A DNA stretch of 64,000 bases from Romanomermis culicivorax (taxonomy: Eukaryota > Nematoda > Enoplea > Mermithida > Mermithidae): positions 1,210,429-1,274,428 of the forward strand of contig CAWUHX010000069.1 in assembly GCA_963922205.1 (NCBI GenBank), read 5' to 3'. Shown here piece after piece: positions 1 through 9,750 of this stretch. Within the stretch, counting starts at the first letter, position 1; each line of letters begins with the position of its first letter. The notes below the pieces were generated by a model that did no database searches, was not told the origin of the DNA, and saw nothing but the letters and a program-made list of their open reading frames with translations. The translations under genes and the position numbers were made by a program.

Positions 1-1210
1 CTAAGTGGGTTAAGAAGTTGGATGATCAAGTTCCTGTTGATGTTGTATACATTGATTTTAAGAAAGCATTTGATACTGTCTCACATTCAAAGCTCTTACA
101 AAAATTAAAAGGATATAAAATTGATAAATTCACAATGAATTGGATTTGTGACTTTCTTACAAATAGAACTCAATGTGTAAAACTAAGTAATACCATTTCT
201 GCTCCAACTCCAATAATTAGTGGTGTTCCTCAAGGAAGTGTGTTAGGTCCAACATTGTTCCTAATATTTATAAATGATCTGAGTGATATAATTAAAAGTG
301 ATCTCTATCTATTTGCAGATGATGCTAAAATTTTTAATGATGCATGTAATACAGTATTAATCCAGGAAGATTTAAACAGTTTCTATAATTGGTCTGGGGA
401 ATGGCAACTTAGTATGTCATTGCCTAAATGTGCAGTCTTACATTTGGGGAAAAATAATCCATCAAATCAGTACGAAATTGGTGAATGTGATCTTGATGCT
501 TTCACTGAAATGAAAGATCTTGGTGTTTATGTTGATGAAAAACTCAGTTTTGTTCCGCACTGTGATTACATGATCAAGAAGGCTTCTAGGGTATCAAATC
601 TAATTTTTAAATGTTTCAACTCAAATATAAATGAATTGAAAATCAGGGCATTTAAAACTTATGTTCGCCCAATCCTTGAGTATGGTAGTCCTATTTGGAA
701 TCCTTCTCTAATGGGTGAAATACAAAGGGTAGAGAAAGTTCAGAGGTGGTTCACAAAACGATTATATGGTTTTAACTCTAGGAATTATCAAGAAAGATTG
801 GAGTCCGCCAGTCTGCATTCTCTTGAATTTAGGAGAACTATAACTGATTTATGCTATGTTTATTCTATAATCTGTAACAGCATTCTGGACTCAAATAATT
901 TTTTTGTATACAGTAAATTTAATTATCGTATAAACAATCCATATAAATTATATAAGACAAAATTTCGTACACGATACTTGAAAAAGATTTTTGTAATAGA
1001 TATATTGATACGTGGAATATGTTACCTAGTCATGTTACATCTGCCATTAATGTTCATGTATTTAAAAAACGATGCATTGCGTTTTTGAGCTTATATCCGC
1101 GCGATACTAATCGCCTTTAAGCTCGTGATTATATTTTTTTCTTTATCCTTTTGTGAATGTATTTTTTCTAATGACGAATAAACTATTTCTTCTTCTTCTT
1201 CTTCTTCTAT
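1..1210 (+). mobile_element. LINE retrotransposon 3' part, CR1/Jockey-like reverse transcriptase, frameshifted
   Basis: The window opens inside a reverse transcriptase. The frame is open from base 3 and a stop lies at 1088. The RT core is clear: IDFKKAFDTVSH, then SGVPQGSVLGPTLF and the catalytic YLFADDAK box, followed by a C-terminal YVRPILEYGSPIWNP thumb-like region. This motif set is typical of non-LTR retrotransposons of the CR1/Jockey group. Near 985-995 the frame slips. The continuing C-terminus (NMLPSHVTSAINVHVFKKRC, then SLYPRDTNRL) lies in the neighbouring frame and ends at about 1121, so this copy is dead. The 3' end carries a TTC microsatellite (about 1187-1208), as CR1-like elements often do. 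The 5' part is outside the window. Confidence 0.9.
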
Positions 1211-1443
1211 GCTCTGATCAAAGTCGCCCCACTTTACCTTACCTTACTTCTATTGTACAATAAATTTTGGCAAAATACTAAAATAATGCAAAGCCCTAAA
1301 AACCTGATTTTCGAAAAATGCCAGAATTCTGCCAAAAATCAGGTCATTATGCCATATTTGATGCCAGATCATTGCAAACAGTGCCAGATCTGGCATCGGA
1401 AATGCCACTGGCAACACTGCTTGGCTAAAAAAAAATCCCTGAC
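1211..1443. repeat. Degenerate TCTGGCAT-word sequence
   Basis: AT-rich non-coding DNA with scattered repeats of the words TCTGGCAT, TGCCAGA and ATGCCA. The same words recur at about 17400-17560. No gene is seen; short open frames on both strands are by-products of the repeat. Confidence 0.5.
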
Positions 1444-1451
1444 TGCCGAAC

Positions 1452-2461
1452 CACTGTTTTTTTCCCCCAAATCGTGCTTTTTGGGGAAAAAATTCGGAAA
1501 AGGGAAAAAAAATTTGGGCTCTTTCCCCATTTGGGGAAAAAAATTTTGGGGATCGGATACAGAAAATATGCATTTTGGTGCATTTTAGAAGGTCATAATC
1601 TCAAAATTTTCCGGCGCTCCGCGCCGATTATAACTTTAATAATTATTATTATGCATTACTTAGCCCAGGCGCGGCTTTTAGCATGTCTACCTTCATTTAT
1701 AATATAATCTATAATAGTTTTCATCATCTTGAACGTATTATTTCATGTTTTCATTGGTAATCCTACATATTTTATCATGATATTTAATGAAGATTCGCAT
1801 TTTTTCCAGTTGAGAAAGATCAATACGTCAAGTCTCTAAGCTTTTTGATGCAATTATTTCTTTTCTAACGTAAAATCAATTCAAATGCTTCATGGAAATA
1901 TCTTTCGGAAATTTATACTCTGCTTACTCATATATTTTCGACCAAGTATGAGAGTTTACAAATAAATTATACTGGTTTTAAAATTGTTCAAGTAAAATTC
2001 TAGAAATCACGACTTTTGAACGCAAAATTCAAATCTAATTCTTGAAATAAACGTTCGGAAAATTGATTTTCCAGCGTCGCAGAATATCAATAACCAAAAA
2101 ATTTTTCCGGCGCTTCGCGCCGGAAAGATTAATATCCCTTTTGGGTTCTCACTTGTCATCATAGAGGACTTAACCATCGATTTCTCATGTAATTCAAAGT
2201 CATTATGCTTTTAGATAGTTTGCTTGAAAGTTTGTTGCAATGCTTGTAGATCAAACTTTGAACTCGAAAATTTCAATTTCTTCCTCAATTTTAATGAATT
2301 AACGGGTCTGAAAACACCAGAAGGCTTTCAAAGGCTCAAAAACACCTAAATAAAGCGTCTGTGAGCATTTTTAAGCGAAAAAACGACTTCGGGAAAATGG
2401 GGAAAAAAATTTTGACCCCATTCCCCATTTGGGGAAAAGGCCCGGGGGAAAAAAAACAGTG
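1452..2461. mobile_element. E1 non-autonomous DNA transposon, copy a (hAT-like, 8-bp TSD)
   Basis: The element is bounded by inverted termini CACTGTTTTTTTCCCCC on the left and their complement on the right, and flanked by the exact 8-bp duplication TGCCGAAC (1444-1451 and 2462-2469). An 8-bp TSD and CAnTG-type ends fit the hAT superfamily; no transposase is present. Two GC-rich hairpins GGCGC-TNC-GCGCC lie inside at about 1610 and 2109. Further copies sit at 22248-23253 and 27619-30138. This copy landed exactly at the edge of element E2, so its right TSD includes the first base of the E2 terminus. Confidence 0.85.
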
Positions 2462-2468
2462 TGCCGAA

Positions 2469-3305
2469 CAGTGTTTTTTTTGTGCCAAAACATGGTTTTT
2501 GGCACAAAAAAATTTGGAATGGCACAAAATTTTGAGCGTTTGTGCCAATTGGCACAAATTTTTTGGCTGGTCAAACATTAAATTTTGTTGATTTTTAGAC
2601 GTTTTAGGGGCTGAAAATGCAAAAATTTTTCGGCGCTTGGCGCCGAATCAATGAATAATATTTCCTATTCGTACATTTGACCCGAACGCGAACGATTTCT
2701 CTTAGAACAGTGTTATAGTATCGTTGCAGCAAACTTTAAAGGCTGTCAAGATTGATGAGTGAAAAGAAATTCTGAATATTCTCTCTTCATTCAGTCAGAT
2801 TCGGATTTAAAACTGAAATTGTTACTTTTTTGTGTTTGATTGATTCAAATAGAAAAATCGATATCGTTGATAATGGCACAATGTTTCGATCGAAAATTAA
2901 CACGATTTTCGACTTTATTTTCTCTAGTCTTTACATGGTTGTTCAATAAACATAACATAGATATTCGTTCGTAGTCGAAAATTGAATCAATTTGAACTTC
3001 CTGAACAATTCTAGAGCTATTTAAATTGTCTCAGCATTCCATTTCCTTCTGGAATCTCGTGAACTATTTTGTTGCACAGTTTTTTCTCTTCTCACTGACA
3101 TGGTTAGCTGAAAAATAGATTGGGCACGATTTTTACAAAAAATTAATGCGTTAAACAACAACTTTTCATCAAACTTTTGGCCTGAAACTTTTCCGCAGTT
3201 TTCAGTATGTCTCTAGTAAAAAAAATTTTTTTGTGCCATTGGCACAAATTTTTTTGGCCTCTTGTGCCAATTGGCACAAATGTCCGTGCACAAAAAAAAA
3301 CGCTG
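2469..3305. mobile_element. E2 non-autonomous DNA transposon with TGTGCC palindromes
   Basis: The termini are CAGTGTTTTTTTTGTGCC (left) and, on the opposite strand at the right end, CAGCGTTTTTTTTTGTGC. The flanking 8-bp duplication is CTGCCGAA: 1443-1450, now separated from the element by E1, and 3306-3313. Both ends are rich in the palindrome TTGTGCCAATTGGCACAA. One GGCGC hairpin lies at about 2630. No coding capacity is seen. A second, disrupted copy lies at 18203-18557 plus 19541-19790, and a solitary end at 17630-17727. Confidence 0.75.
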
Positions 3306-3313
3306 CTGCCGAA

Positions 3314-3655
3314 TATCAAAATTTGGATAATGTCGAGTAACATGGGACATACAGTAAATTCACGACGCCGTATTCAGAGTGTGAGGATGATTCGCAAGTT
3401 CGCACGTGTAGGTAATGACTCATAACTTGCAGAGTTCGTTTCTAGAGGAACGTTGTTTTGATGTCCACTTCCGCGCTGAAAACACACGAAAAAACGAAGA
3501 TTTCTGAGGATGTATCACAATAACGTTTACCGAAAATAGCAGCACAATTCACAAAAGTGACGTCATAAGCCTGTGTCAGTTTCCGCGCGAGATTTTCCCG
3601 CTTGAATATAGATTCGGAATCGCTCGCGGAAATTTAGTGGAAATTAATGTTTTTA
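3314..3655. other. Non-repetitive stretch without a recognised gene
   Basis: This looks like low-copy DNA. A short arginine-rich open frame starting at about 3341 runs to a possible donor at about 3410, but nothing links it to another exon. I see no RNA gene or motif. Confidence 0.3.
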
Positions 3656-3659
3656 ACCT

Positions 3660-5040
3660 CAATTCATACTTCGTCCGGCATCCGGCATCCGAAAAAAGTT
3701 TATTTTTAGATTTTTGATCCGACTAGTTGTCCGGCCTTCCGGCACCGGATGACGTCATTTTTTTCGGATTCCCACGCTGCCGTCCCATTTTGTTGCCGGA
3801 AGACTGGAATTTTTCCAGATCGAAAGAGTAGAAACAGTTTGTACTTTTCCGGATGCCGGAAAGCATGTTTTGTAAGTAATTTCAATATAGAACCACGTGT
3901 TTAATTGGTTTTTGCAGGTGAGCCAAAAAAAGCCGACCGATGCTGACTTCCATAACTTTTGAACGGATAAAGCTTTTTCAATGAGAATTGCTGCATTAGA
4001 ATCAATGTCCTGTTTTTGCTAAAAAGGCTAAATTTTATGCTCCTAGCATTTATGGTTAGTGTACAAACAGTAATTCAGTAAAAGTGGTCATTTTTCAAAA
4101 AATAAAAATTGTGAAATCAATGTAAAAGTTCTCTTATTGTGAGAAAAGTTTTGAGAAGGTTTTTACGCACAATAATACCTTAAAACTCACCCAGATTTAT
4201 AAGTCAAACGTAATTTAAACTGATTAACTTTTTGTTTTAATATGGGGCAAAATTTGCCAAAATCAAGGGCTTTTGTTTTGAAATTGGGAAAAAACAAAAT
4301 CAAAACAAAATCAATTCTGTCATTGACCAGATCGATATAACGATTGAAATTATTGGTGTAATATAATGTAGGACACGATAAAACGGTTCTCTTGTAGTTT
4401 ACAGCTGTTTTACGGTTCTCATGTTTGGATTTGGTGCACTTTTCTGTTGTAAATCATGTTGATTTTCTAAATTTTCGTCAATTTTTCAAAATTTGTTTGC
4501 AGAAAAACCGACATTTTGTATTTTTGATTCTGGTCAGTCAATATACGAGCAACCTGGCTGAAACTTTGCGGTTTTTATGCCAGATGATTTATCTATCGAC
4601 GGCAGGAAACCGCATTAAAAAAGCTTAAACCGTTTGAAAGCTATGAAAGTCAGTACCGGTCGCCTTTTTTTGGCTCACCCACAATGTATGTGGGAGATAT
4701 TGATTTTTTAGTCAAGGCAAAATTTTGTGTTTTTAATCATGACGTTCGTTTAATTTTTGATTGCTGAATATTTTGACTGTTTTTTTCGTTCTTGAAACCA
4801 TATATGTGCAGGGTAGTCATATAAAAACTTTTTTCTAGCCGTAATTATCTAAACATAGTAAAATCAAGAATAAATTGTCATCCGGCCTTCCCGGTGCCGG
4901 AAGAAGTATGAATTGCCATCTGATCTGGCAAATTGCTTGCATTCCGATCCGAATTCGGATGCCGGAAGCCGGATTCCCGGATGCCGGACACTGAATGTCG
5001 GAAGCTAAAAATAACTTGCCGGGCGCCGGACGCCTGCTTT
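3660..5040. mobile_element. CCGG-word transposon (Harbinger-like), copy a, with nested MITE-B
   Basis: This is an inverted, older copy of the element at 26579-27530. It shares the subterminal block starting ATTCATACTTCGTCCGGC, the CCGGATGCCGGAA words, and a central block (about 4690-4860) that matches 27118-27290 in reverse. It is interrupted at 3915-4680 by a TA-type element, and its right end is truncated near 5036. The full copy has a TTA duplication, so this one is assigned to the same TWA-target family by similarity. It contains no gene. Confidence 0.7.
3915..4680 (+). mobile_element. MITE-B, mariner/maT-derived non-autonomous element, copy 1
   Basis: The inverted ends are GTGAGCCAAAAAAAG and CTTTTTTTGGCTCAC. 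The empty target can be read in the other copy of the host repeat (about 27295), where TTTTTGCA runs directly into TATACAATG. Inside, at about 4242, a short relic reads MGQNLPKSRAFVLKL, which matches the first residues of the maT transposase at 33119-34186. The element is therefore probably an internally deleted derivative of a maT transposon. Other copies: 46293-46920 and 54226-56899. Confidence 0.75.
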
Positions 5041-5065
5041 GTCCTTTCTGCATTATGTGCAGAAC

Positions 5066-5313
5066 TATAGTCTGTTTTTCTTGAAATGCTTCCAAATAAT
5101 GAAAGTGGAAAGCAAGTAGTTTTTCGGATTTTTGCGATTTTCTGATAAACAATATATCATGTGGGACTGGAAATTTGTGAGCATACTGTCCTAACCTTTA
5201 CCAATTTTTTGAGTGAAAAATTTACAGTAAGAATTTTATGTAAACGATTTTGAGGACAGTACTAATTTGCGTCACTTTTCTATTTGGAAGCATTTTATAA
5301 AAAACAGACTATA
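5066..5313. mobile_element. MITE-A copy (TA target, about 250 bp)
   Basis: The ends are TATAGTCTGTTTTTCTTG and AAAAAACAGACTATA, a near-perfect inverted pair of about 30 bp. The related sequence at 12258-12347 is uninterrupted at the same place (AGAACTAGGAAAG). This is an empty site showing that TA was duplicated on insertion. A TA target and short size fit a Tc1/mariner-type MITE. Confidence 0.88.
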
Positions 5314-5359
5314 GGAAAAGTGAACTCTATCTACAATGGAAGTGAACACTATTGTCTTT

Positions 5360-5569
5360 CTAAGAAAAAATTCCTAATCCGAATACTAAATCGGCAATAA
5401 CGAAGCCCAGGTATGCTTTGGATAAGACTTTGCCACCTAGATAAGCCGCACCACCTCTTAAAAGGTCACCTCTCTTCAGTAAGCTTTGCCCCCATTGCAC
5501 AGCAATATCGCCAGCAGCACCCACACCACCCATCAATGCAAGAATGCCACTTTTTTGGCCAGTCCCCAT
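5360..5569 (-). pseudogene. Hydrophobic C-terminal segment of the RRRR-site protein, out of frame
   Basis: This 69-residue frame is rich in Gly, Ala and Leu (GGVGAAGDIAVQWGQ, then AYLGFVIADLVFGLGIF). It reads like one or two membrane-associated segments and ends with a normal stop. It overlaps the end of the larger frame at 5533-6627 and most likely was its C-terminus. The two are out of phase because of a 22-bp direct duplication at about 5561-5604. The last codons have a counterpart at 12258-12347, so at least one more relic of this gene existed nearby. Confidence 0.45.
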
Positions 5570-6650
5570 CCATGGCAGAACCAGTCCCCATCCATGGCAG
5601 AACCAATGACCCCTTTCATCATTTGGAAATAAATAGCCTTGTTCACAAATTTGCCTATTTTGACGACACCTTTCATCGTATCTGACATTTTTGCTGCATG
5701 TTCGTCCTTGAATACTAGCTCAGAATTATCTTCTTCCTCTTCAACTCGCAGACATTTTTGATCAACAGCTCTTCTCCTGCGTGGCAGACATTCATCATAT
5801 TCAAGTGCATCATTTCCATTTGGAAATGAACCATCAAATTCATATTTTATACTTTTGTCTGTATCGTGAAAGATTCTCGGTCGAATCAAACTGGTGTTTA
5901 TTTTTTCTAAGCCCGCATTTGACAATTGCTTTTTAAAAAAGTTTTTCAAATGATTCAAGTCGGTGTTATGCTCATTCGGGAAGATGATATGAAATGCTGC
6001 AAGATTATATGAAATGCATGCCAGCTGCAAGATGATATGAAATGCCCTTTCAGTATTACCAAGTGTTGCATGAATATGGAATCGATTTACACTTTCAACA
6101 CCTTCAAATTCGTCAACCCTGATTCCCATCAATATGTTGTCATATCCATATGGCGTAAAAATTTGCTTCTCAGCTGCGAACCCTTTCATTTGAGCTTCAA
6201 ATTCCCTCAGACTATTGGTATACATAGAGTGGATATTAAGCTCACTTTGTAAAATCCTACTTGGTATACGTTGATCCTGTTGATTAATCAACATCTTGGA
6301 GAAATAATGATTTGAAAATAAAGTTCTAATTTGATCCCAATGTGATGGATCAAAACCAGTTGTTTCATGTGTGATTGTATCATGAATCCACAGACCCAGA
6401 AACGGATTCATCTCATTTTCCATATCCACCAGATGTTCATACCCCTGGTCATTTATAGACAAGATGAGCAACTTGTTGAGACCAGTATTCATAAGAATGC
6501 CTGTTATTGGACCTGAGACAGAGGCACTTATACTATTCTTCGACATTGATATGACTACCCCACTTGATTCTGATGATCGTATAAGGAACACATCCACAGG
6601 ATTCAACTCATCGGAGCTGTGCTTCAATTTATATGCCGGGTTTCCCTAAA
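5533..6650 (-). pseudogene. Unrecognised protein with polybasic RRRR site and hydrophobic tail, frame broken
   Basis: The frame is open from about 6650 (just after TTTAG, a possible splice acceptor) to 5533, about 364 residues. No ATG lies near its start, so an upstream exon is likely; the first internal ATG is at the MSKNSIS segment. Visible landmarks are a polybasic LPRRRRAVD stretch near residue 280, an acidic run (EEEED), and then a hydrophobic segment around KAIYFQMMKGVIG. A polybasic cleavage-like site followed by a hydrophobic C-terminal domain resembles, in layout only, proteins with a latrotoxin-type C-terminal domain known from spiders and from bacterial endosymbionts. I cannot establish homology by eye. 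MITE-A copies flank it on both sides. A 22-bp tandem duplication close to its 3' end puts the C-terminus in another frame. Confidence 0.45.
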
Positions 6651-6712
6651 CCTATGGTCATTATAGCGCCAAAAATATAATGCCCAAGAGTGCTTGTTCT
6701 GTGTTGATGACC

Positions 6713-6961
6713 TATAGTCTGTTTTTTATAAGATGCTTCCAAATAAAAAACCGACACAAATCAGTACTGTCGTTAAAATCGTTTCCATAGAGGTCTTACT
6801 GCAAAATTTTTCACTGGAAAAATTGTAAAAGGTGAGGTCAGTATGTTCACAAATTTGCAGTCCTATATGGTATGCTGCTTATCAGAAAATCGTGAAAATC
6901 TGAAATACTACTTGCTTTCCACTTTCATTATTCAGAAGCATTTCAAGAAAAACATACTATA
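6713..6961. mobile_element. MITE-A copy
   Basis: A full-length copy: left end TATAGTCTGTTTTTTATAAG, right end AAGAAAAACATACTATA. Position 6957-6961 coincides with the stop of the broken frame that reads into it from 7184, so the insertion probably truncated that gene. Confidence 0.88.
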
Positions 6962-7656
6962 AAAAGGCATCAATCTTGCTCAATTGCACCAACAGTTGCT
7001 TCCTAATTTCGAAAAAATTATAATGGTACTGGTCATGTTCGAGCTTTATTATTTGATTTAAAAAATGTATCAACCCGTTTTTATTTTCGATTTGGACCCA
7101 CTTTGCGGAAAATTCTGCACCGTTTATGTCATTCGTTTGCCCAAAATATATGGTATTGATGAGCATGAATTTAGAATTGGACAAAAAATCTAGAAGTAAA
7201 TCATCAATTCAGACAGCTGTTTGAATGATACTGCCTTCGTCAGAGGACTCGCGTGCTTCAAAGATTATTGGGGGCGAATCCGTAACCCACTTTTTTTGAT
7301 CATATTCCAATGTGGCCAGCTTTTCCAGACAAGATCCCGCGTAAATTGATGTTATTTTTATTGAATGTAATATTTTAAAGTTGTACTGCAAAGCACCATA
7401 AACGAAATGCAGGAAATTTTCTTTTGATAATGTGAATTTCAATTGTTCATCATTAGAAACTGAATTCGAATTCTTTGTAAAGATTTAAAAAAAGGGCTCT
7501 GAAAATTGTGTAACTAGTTCCGAACAACGGCTGATTTTTAGTTTCTGTGATCAAATCAGTCATTTTCAATTCACGCCATAATGTTGCATCTTGCGGATCC
7601 CGTCCAAACAAGTTTATTACTCTATAAAATGTCGCATCAACAACAAAATCTTCCAT
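6957..7656 (-). pseudogene. Unrecognised broken gene, three frame pieces
   Basis: Three consecutive minus-strand pieces (7656-7453, 7442-7209, 7184-6957) read as one protein damaged by a frameshift near 7445-7455 and one in-frame TGA at 7209-7211. Composition is ordinary protein-like (RVINLFGRDPQDATLWRELK; FMLINTIYFGQTNDINGAEF). The last piece ends in the terminus of MITE-A. I do not recognise the family. A nematode F-box-associated or other expanded orphan family is possible but is a guess. It may be the 5' half of the same gene as 5533-6650, now split by the MITE. Confidence 0.4.
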
Positions 7657-7659
7657 AGT

Positions 7660-7980
7660 TGATTGTTCATTAGAAGTGAAACTACGGTAAGAGTAGTTAT
7701 ACGGGCCCGTTCAGGGGATACACAAAAGATACCCTGTACAAACATACTCTTCGACGTTTTTCACCTTAACTGTGTGGGCCCGGGCCTATTCGAAATGTAG
7801 CTGTGAAAGATAGCTTGTGAATATTTTGCTCAAACTAATTTCGTTCAGATTGAATGTGACTGTTACTGTACGTAAAGCTGATTTTTTATTTTGTATACAG
7901 TAAGTAGTATAGACGATAAAAATCATTCAACAACAAAGTATCCAGAGGTTATAAAACGACGGAAACTAAACCAATCTTCT
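7660..7980. other. Intergenic, nothing recognised
   Basis: AT-rich spacer with a GGGCCC-containing inverted pair around 7704 and 7788 (ATACGGGCCCGTTCAGGGG; TGTGGGCCCGGGCC) that may be a small unclassified MITE. No gene is seen. Confidence 0.3.
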
Positions 7981-7981
7981 T

Positions 7982-8452
7982 TCACATTTTTATAAAGACG
8001 AAAAACATCACAATTTTCAGAAAATTCGTTCTTTCCCTCTTCATTTCCGCACAATCTAGACTGATGTTTAACAATGCGCAACAAATAGCAAATATTTTAC
8101 AGGGTTTGGCAGGAGTGAGACGAATCAGGCTTCGTTGCCCAAGGCATGCAAACTTTAGTTTTAAGCAGCCACTAGCCCATTCAATGGTATTTCTTGGTTT
8201 TTGGTGAAACTTATTGTACAAGGCTTCCGGATCTTCGTTCATATGCAAATAAGGTGTTAACAGCCATTGTTTGCAGGGGTAACTGGAGACCCCCAGAAGA
8301 ACCCCGTCAAGCTCACCATTTTCCAGGTGTCTCCTCAACTAGCTGAAAGCAAGGACGCGACTATCATGTGCCCAACCTGGCCAATTGGCATACACATCGA
8401 GGAAACGACCATCACTGTCGCAAATGGGTTGGCAGTTGATAGAATGCCATAC
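7982..8452 (-). pseudogene. PIF/Harbinger (HARBI1-like) DDE nuclease relic
   Basis: On the minus strand, from 8452 downward, the frame reads EVWHSINCQPICDSDGRFLD, then YANWPGWAHDSRVLAFS, a TAG stop (about 8339-8341), and the C-terminal half to 7982. The second half has GVLLGVSSYPCKQWLLTPYL, then YNKFHQKPRNTIEWASG and a late CALLN. These blocks match the order of the HARBI1/PIF nuclease: DGRFLDV with PGxxHDSR, LLGDSGYP...LLTP, and RNTIERAFG with the terminal Glu. The second catalytic Asp is changed to Val (GVSSYP instead of GDSGYP), and the in-frame stop confirms that it is dead. It may be the source type for the TAA/TTA-target elements in this window. Confidence 0.75.
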
Positions 8453-9745
8453 CTCAAATCAGATACATAATGTAACTATTAGAGAAAATGAACATATCTC
8501 TCTCTCTTCAGCGTCGAGCTGAACGGAGGGAAAATACTTGCTCAAAGTGGTTTAACCAAACCTTGCTATAGAGGGTCTATTTAGGGAATAGTACATGCCC
8601 TATCCCAACCATTAAATTCATGTTTTTGCGTTCAAATTCGTAACTTTTGGATAAGGATAAATTTTTTGGACAAAATTGTCAACTTGGCAGTGTTGTGTAA
8701 AAAAGAGTCTTCAGTGTTGTGTAAAAAAGAGTCTGCAGTGTTGTGTAAAAAAGAGGCATTATCTGAAAATTTGACTATCTGTGTACGATATTTGTTAGTT
8801 AACAATCCGTCATTTTTTTCGCAATCTTCGAAACTGTAGCCTTTGAATACAAGCCAAAAAATTTCGCAAAAAAAAAAAAAAAATAAGGATTACGCGTTCG
8901 ATTAGAATTCAATAATATTCAACGGAGAAAAAGTTCGCCTTTTGAGTCTTATTTCCAATTGATCCACACATGCTAAAGCCATCCGTTGGTAGCGTGTCAC
9001 TGAACACAACAATTACATCAAGAAAAAAACTTGTAGGCATAGTTTCAAAAATTTCTGCATTTTAACCCAGGGTCAAACCAAGTCTAAATTTTTCATCTAA
9101 CCTTGAACGTGATTAGCTTGAACGTCTTTTGAGAAACTTTGGATAAACATATGACATAATTTTAGACGTGAGTTAGACGCGTTTAGCATTGAACGCTTTT
9201 AGAGAAATCTATCCCTGGATTATGAGTGACATTCAACCCTCGATTACTGTAATCGGCCTTTAATCACCCAACAAACTCATCACTCTAAGAAGTTAAATTT
9301 GTGGGAATGTGACAATACAAATTTTAAATGAAGAAGGTTAGACTTTAATTGGTTTCCCACACATACATGTTTAAATAATTTAAACTCAATAGAAAAATTA
9401 AAAACTCAAATGATCATTCATTTTTCACTTTTACAGTATATACTTCATTTTCCGTATGTATAAGGCTAACTTATCATGAACAAACTTGCATCTCTCAAAT
9501 AATTTCTGGTTTGACTTTCTGGTGAACTGTGCTCACCATTGCAGTTTTCCGGTTCTGTATTTTTCGGGAACCACACGAAAGTATGCGATTATGAGAGCTG
9601 CAACTGACCGTAATTGCCCGCCCCAAAATTTGAGGCCACAAAACTACCGGCCAACTATGCCTACGGCTTTAGGGATGAAACACTGTGCAAGAAAAATTAA
9701 TAAATGCTCAAAATGTCATTACGCATGATGGAGGGCAATGCCATT
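8453..9745. other. Intergenic, no gene recognised, contains a 24-bp x 3 tandem repeat
   Basis: No coding potential is supported. An A-run lies at 8869-8883. Around 9060-9240 the words TTGAACG and TTAGACG recur (CCTTGAACGTGATTAGC; TTAGCATTGAACGC), suggesting a small word-array MITE. Nothing else stands out. Confidence 0.3.
8688..8759 (+). repeat. Tandem repeat, three copies of 24 bp
   Basis: The unit CAGTGTTGTGTAAAAAAGAG plus four bases starts at 8688, 8712 and 8736, with changes only in the last bases. It is a young local duplication in non-coding DNA. Confidence 0.9.
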
Positions 9746-9750
9746 CTGGG

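Noticed and set aside
1250..1588. Overlapping 107- and 111-codon frames on opposite strands
   Set aside because: They cross the E1 terminus and the TCTGGCAT repeat; both are shadows of repeat sequence.
3341..3410. Arginine-rich mini-exon (MGHTVNSRRRIQSVRMIRKF) with a possible donor
   Set aside because: No downstream exon in phase and no homologous signal; chance is sufficient.
6650..6965. MITE-A acting as an intron between the two broken minus-strand coding regions
   Set aside because: A GTATGT donor and a TTTAG acceptor can be found, but the phases of the two frames do not match across them.
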